Below are positions 4,979 to 7,444 of a DNA stretch of 7,444 nt, in pieces (position 1 is the first letter of the stretch; every line of letters begins with the position of its first letter). Both the position numbers and the translations under genes were made by a program. The notes beneath the pieces were generated by a model, which was not told the DNA's origin, ran no database searches, and was given only the letters and a program-made list of their open reading frames with translations. Source of the stretch: Sphingomonas sp. UBA4766 (GTDB lineage: Bacteria; Pseudomonadota; Alphaproteobacteria; Sphingomonadales; Sphingomonadaceae); the NCBI GenBank assembly GCA_002403415.1, contig DHHS01000052.1, positions 17,667-25,110 on the forward strand. The letters run 5' to 3'.

Positions 4979-6091
4979 TCACACCCGCATCGGCATGATG
5001 ACGTAGAGGGCGGGGGCCTTGTCATTTTCGCGGATCAGCGTGGGGGCGGCGGAATCAGCCAAGTGGACTTCGACCATATCGCCCTCAACCTGTGCCAATA
5101 TGTCGAGCAGATACCGGCTGTTAAACCCAATTTCGAACGCAGGCGCGGTATAGTCGCCTGGCACGTCTTCGGCTGCGGTGCCGTTTTCGGGGCTGGTCAC
5201 TGACAGCGTGATCTTGTCGCGGTCGAGCGCCATTTTGACGGCGCGGGTTTTTTCGGTGGCGATCGTTGACACGCGGTCCACCCCTTCTTGAAACGCACGC
5301 GGGTCGATTTTCAGGATGCGGTCATTGCCCGTCGGGATCACCCGGCTGTAATCGGGGAAGGTTCCGTCAATCAGCTTCGACGTCAAAATCGCCTGGCCCA
5401 GGTCAAAGCGGATCTTGGTGCCCGACAGCGACACCCCGACCGCGCCGTCAACTTCATCAAGCAGCTTGCGCAACTCGCTCACGCATTTGCGCGGCACGAT
5501 GACATCGGGCATCCCCTCTGCCCCCCCCGGCCGCGCGACGGTGACGCGGGCGAGCCGGTGACCATCGGTTGCCGCCGCCTTCAGCACGGGGGCGGGGTCG
5601 TCCGATACGTGCAGGAAAATACCGTTAAGGTAATAGCGCGTTTCCTCGGTCGAAATTGCAAAGCGCGTCTTGTCGATCATCTGCTTCAATGTTTCGGCGG
5701 GCAGCTCGAACTGGGTCGGCAATTCCCCCTCGGCAATCACCGGAAAATCATCGCGCGGGAGCGTGGCGAGGCTGAACTTTGCGCGGCCGGCCATGATCGT
5801 CATCCGCCCGTCCGCCGCCGATAGCGCGACTTGCGCGCCTTCGGGCAGTTTGCGGACGATGTCGAACAAGGTGTGCGCCGACACGGTGGTCGCGCCGGGT
5901 TGATCGACGGCGGCGGCGACGAGTTCGTTGATCTGAAGATCAAGATCGGTCGCCATCAGCTTGAGCGCGCCCTCCGTGCTCGCCTCGATCAGCACGTTGG
6001 ACAGGATGGGGATTGTGTTGCGCCGCTCAACCACCGACTGGACATGGCTCAAGCCCTTTAGCAAGGTTGCGCGTTCGATCGTCGCCTTCAT
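4979..6091 (-). CDS. dnaN: DNA polymerase III subunit beta (sliding clamp)
   Basis: A 370-residue beta clamp, the usual length. The dimeric ring encircles DNA and tethers the replicative polymerase; it also binds other partners through a hydrophobic cleft. Three similar domains can be laid out at about 1-120, 121-245 and 246-370. Recognisable parts are the N-terminal MKATIERATLLKGLSHVQ, the RRNTIPILSNVL block (23-34), SRYLLDIL in domain III, and the C-terminal YVIMPMRV, whose PMR lines the partner-binding cleft. The ATG at 6089-6091 is preceded by GGGGGAG four bases upstream on the coding strand, a good ribosome site. dnaN stands alone: no dnaA or recF flanks it in the window. An upstream palindrome and a possible promoter are listed separately. 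Confidence 0.97.
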   Translation of the reverse strand: MKATIERATLLKGLSHVQSVVERRNTIPILSNVLIEASTEGALKLMATDLDLQINELVAAAVDQPGATTVSAHTLFDIVRKLPEGAQVALSAADGRMTIMAGRAKFSLATLPRDDFPVIAEGELPTQFELPAETLKQMIDKTRFAISTEETRYYLNGIFLHVSDDPAPVLKAAATDGHRLARVTVARPGGAEGMPDVIVPRKCVSELRKLLDEVDGAVGVSLSGTKIRFDLGQAILTSKLIDGTFPDYSRVIPTGNDRILKIDPRAFQEGVDRVSTIATEKTRAVKMALDRDKITLSVTSPENGTAAEDVPGDYTAPAFEIGFNSRYLLDILAQVEGDMVEVHLADSAAPTLIRENDKAPALYVIMPMRV

Positions 6092-6118
6092 TCTGCTCCC
6101 CCGGGGCCGCCGCCCCTT

Positions 6119-6146
6119 GATATAGTCTGCGTCCCATCGGTGTCGG
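6119..6146 (-). promoter_or_regulatory. dnaN: candidate dnaN promoter
   Basis: Read on the minus strand, CCGACA (6141-6146) and TATATC (6119-6124) are separated by 16 bases. Each matches four or five of six bases of the -35 and -10 consensus. A start near 6112 would give a leader of about 20 bases that still contains the Shine-Dalgarno. The -35 half overlaps the outer arm of the palindrome at 6141-6167. Consensus matching alone is weak evidence. Confidence 0.3.
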
Positions 6147-6167
6147 TCCCGATCGGGACAGCCGACA
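6141..6167. repeat. nested palindrome upstream of dnaN
   Basis: GTCCCGATCGGGAC (6146-6159) is a perfect 14-bp palindrome. It is flanked by TGTCGG (6141-6146) and CCGACA (6162-6167), which are reverse complements of each other. The whole unit is 46-72 bases before the dnaN start and overlaps the candidate -35. It could be an operator or a leader/antisense hairpin. No following T run is seen. Confidence 0.7.
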
Positions 6168-6327
6168 AATAGTGCGACTTATTCCTTAAACATAAACCGG
6201 TCTGTAGCAAGCGCGGGCGCGCGCAAATGCGCGGCTGATCCGGCGCAGATTGGCACGTTCGGCTGAACAAGACTGGATATTCGTGCCGCCGCATTGCATG
6301 ACAAGTCATCTAATCGGGTGAAAGGGC

Positions 6328-6960
6328 ATGATGCGAAAGGGCCGGGATTTCATCGCGCGCCACGGCGAGACCGTGTTCAATGCCGCCCGTCGGCTTCAGG
6401 GGGATGCCGCGCACACCCCGCTGACCCGGGCCGGCTTTGCGCAGGCCGATGAAATGGGCGCGGCGCTGGCCGCGTATCTGGGGCCGACGCCGCCGATGGC
6501 ACTCTGGGCGTCAAGTGCGGGCCGCGCGCTGCAAACGCTGGCGATTGTGGCCGAGCATCTGGGGCTCGACTGGCACGGAGCGCGCGCCGATGACCGGCTG
6601 GTCGAGATTGGCATGGGGCGCTGGGGCGGGCGATATTATGCCGATGTGATTGCCGAGGCAGGGTCAGTGACCGACGCCGAGAGCGGCTTGCTAAGCCCCT
6701 CACCCGATGGCGAAACCTATCCGCAGATTGCCGCGCGGCTGAACGATTGGCTGGCGTCAACGCAGGATGATCCCGGTGATCGGCTAGTCATCATGCACGG
6801 CGTGTCGAGCTGTGTGCTGCGCGGGATCATGACCGGCCTGCCGGTATGGCCCTCGCTTGGGACAGCAGCGGCAGCGGCCCTGCCGCAGGGGTCGATCGTG
6901 ATGATCACGCAAGGGGTGGAGACAGTGATCCATCGCGGCGGCGGCAGCGCCCCGGCGTGA
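6328..6960 (+). CDS. histidine phosphatase family protein (phosphoglycerate-mutase-like)
   Basis: A 210-residue branch-1 histidine phosphatase. The RHG motif is R11-H12-G13-E14-T15, with H12 the phospho-accepting histidine. The other core residues are R66 (SSAGRALQT), E93 (LVEIGMGRWGG, the acid/base position) and H157 (IMHGVS). PDGETYPQIAARLNDWL (about 126-142) is the usual substrate-loop region. The common GxWEG sequence reads GRWGG here. No signal peptide is evident, so a cytoplasmic phosphatase or mutase is expected; the substrate is not readable from sequence. Two ATGs stand in tandem at 6328 and 6331. The purine-rich AAAGGG at 6321-6326 is only 1 base from the first and 4 bases from the second, so the second may be the true start. 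The next gene overlaps the stop as GTGA. Confidence 0.9.
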   Translation: MMRKGRDFIARHGETVFNAARRLQGDAAHTPLTRAGFAQADEMGAALAAYLGPTPPMALWASSAGRALQTLAIVAEHLGLDWHGARADDRLVEIGMGRWGGRYYADVIAEAGSVTDAESGLLSPSPDGETYPQIAARLNDWLASTQDDPGDRLVIMHGVSSCVLRGIMTGLPVWPSLGTAAAAALPQGSIVMITQGVETVIHRGGGSAPA

Positions 6961-7444
6961 GGCGGCGCTGGGGGTCGGTGGGGCTCGGGCTTGCGCTGCT
7001 CGCCAGCTCGGCCGAGGCGCGCGATGTGCTGGGCACCTATGACCGCTGGGCCGCGTTTCGCGATGCCTCGCCCCAGCATTGCTACGCGGTTGCGCGACCG
7101 GTGCGGGGCGGCGGTCGCGGCAGCGGGAGCGCGGCATTTGCCAGCATCAACCACTGGCCGCGTCAGGGCGTGCATGGGCAGGTGCATCTGCGGCTCTCGC
7201 GACCCCGCAATCCGCGTGCGCGCGTGACGCTGAGCATTGGCGAGCGCCGGTTTGAGCTGGTCGCGGGTGACGTCGATGCCTGGGCACCCGATGCGCGCAC
7301 CGACGCAGCGATCGTGGCGGCAATCCGCAGCAGCCGGTCGATGAGCGTCGAGGCACTGGCGCGCGGTGGCGGGGCGTTTGCCGATGCTTATACCCTGCGG
7401 GGGGCGGCGACCGCGATCGATGCTGCCGCTTTGGGGTGCCTTAG
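6957..7444 (+). CDS. invasion-associated locus B (IalB)-like secreted protein, 3' end cut by window
   Basis: This open frame starts with GTG at 6957-6959, overlapping the phosphatase stop by four bases (GTGA), and runs to the window end without a stop (162 full codons). Residues 1-21 (MRRRWGSVGLGLALLASSAEA) form a clear signal peptide with a cleavage site after AEA. The mature part begins RDVLGTYDRWAAFRD, followed by a cysteine (QHCYAVARP), then a beta-rich stretch with HLRLSRPRNP and VTLSIGERRFELV. It ends in an AYTLRGAATAIDAAALGC region with a second cysteine near the end. This layout, with a paired-cysteine periplasmic domain, resembles IalB-like (mlr4354-like) proteins common in sphingomonads. 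Their role here is unknown, and the name does not imply invasion. The overlap suggests cotranslation with the phosphatase. The start choice relies on the overlap and signal peptide; no strong ribosome site is seen. Confidence 0.75.
   Translation, partial: MRRRWGSVGLGLALLASSAEARDVLGTYDRWAAFRDASPQHCYAVARPVRGGGRGSGSAAFASINHWPRQGVHGQVHLRLSRPRNPRARVTLSIGERRFELVAGDVDAWAPDARTDAAIVAAIRSSRSMSVEALARGGGAFADAYTLRGAATAIDAAALGCL

Noticed and set aside
6220..6233. CGCGCA/TGCGCG inverted repeat as a hairpin
   Set aside because: The two-base loop is too short to fold, and GC-alternating palindromes are expected in this composition.
6298..6309. ATGACAAGTCAT before the phosphatase gene as a fifth XRE operator
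   Set aside because: It resembles the outer arms but lacks the AACACTCT core and the spacing. A 12-base palindrome with a two-base centre can occur by chance.

Overview
The window is high-GC, densely packed bacterial chromosome. Its proteins point to an alphaproteobacterium, most likely of the Sphingomonadales. The main reasons are a DivK-type single-domain response regulator, a DUF3572 protein, a bacterial Coq4-like ubiquinone protein, an IalB-like secreted protein, and the typical alphaproteobacterial C-terminus of ribosomal protein L33. No transposon, phage gene, CRISPR array, tRNA or rRNA was seen. Most of the window is core genome. Genus cannot be fixed by eye.

Left part (1-1886): the last codons of rpmG (bL33) run into divK on the minus strand. 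Divergent from divK is a tightly coupled plus-strand operon of DUF3572, a HAD-family hydrolase and a RidA-family protein, joined by two 4-base ATGA stop/start overlaps. It ends at a short hairpin whose two arms contain the stop codons of the RidA gene and of the converging rlmN.

Middle part (1892-4971): rlmN and a coq4-like gene lie in tandem on the minus strand. Divergent from coq4 is a two-gene plus-strand unit: a 70-residue XRE/Cro-type repressor-like protein and an overlapping gene for an unrecognised protein with about six membrane segments. The 207-base intergenic region holds the most striking structure in the window. Four copies of a 24-base motif with an invariant AACACTCT core sit at centre spacings of 21, 32 and 21 bases, in orientations -, +, +, -. 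All four would fall on one face of the helix. I read this as the operator array of the XRE protein. The regulator, membrane protein and phased operator together are the best candidate here for an undescribed small regulatory system.

Right part (4979-7444): dnaN (sliding clamp) is on the minus strand, converging on the membrane-protein gene with 7 bases between them. Upstream of dnaN is a nested palindrome next to a possible promoter. On the other side of this region, a histidine-phosphatase-family gene is followed, with a 4-base GTGA overlap, by a GTG-started gene for a secreted IalB-like protein that runs off the window end.
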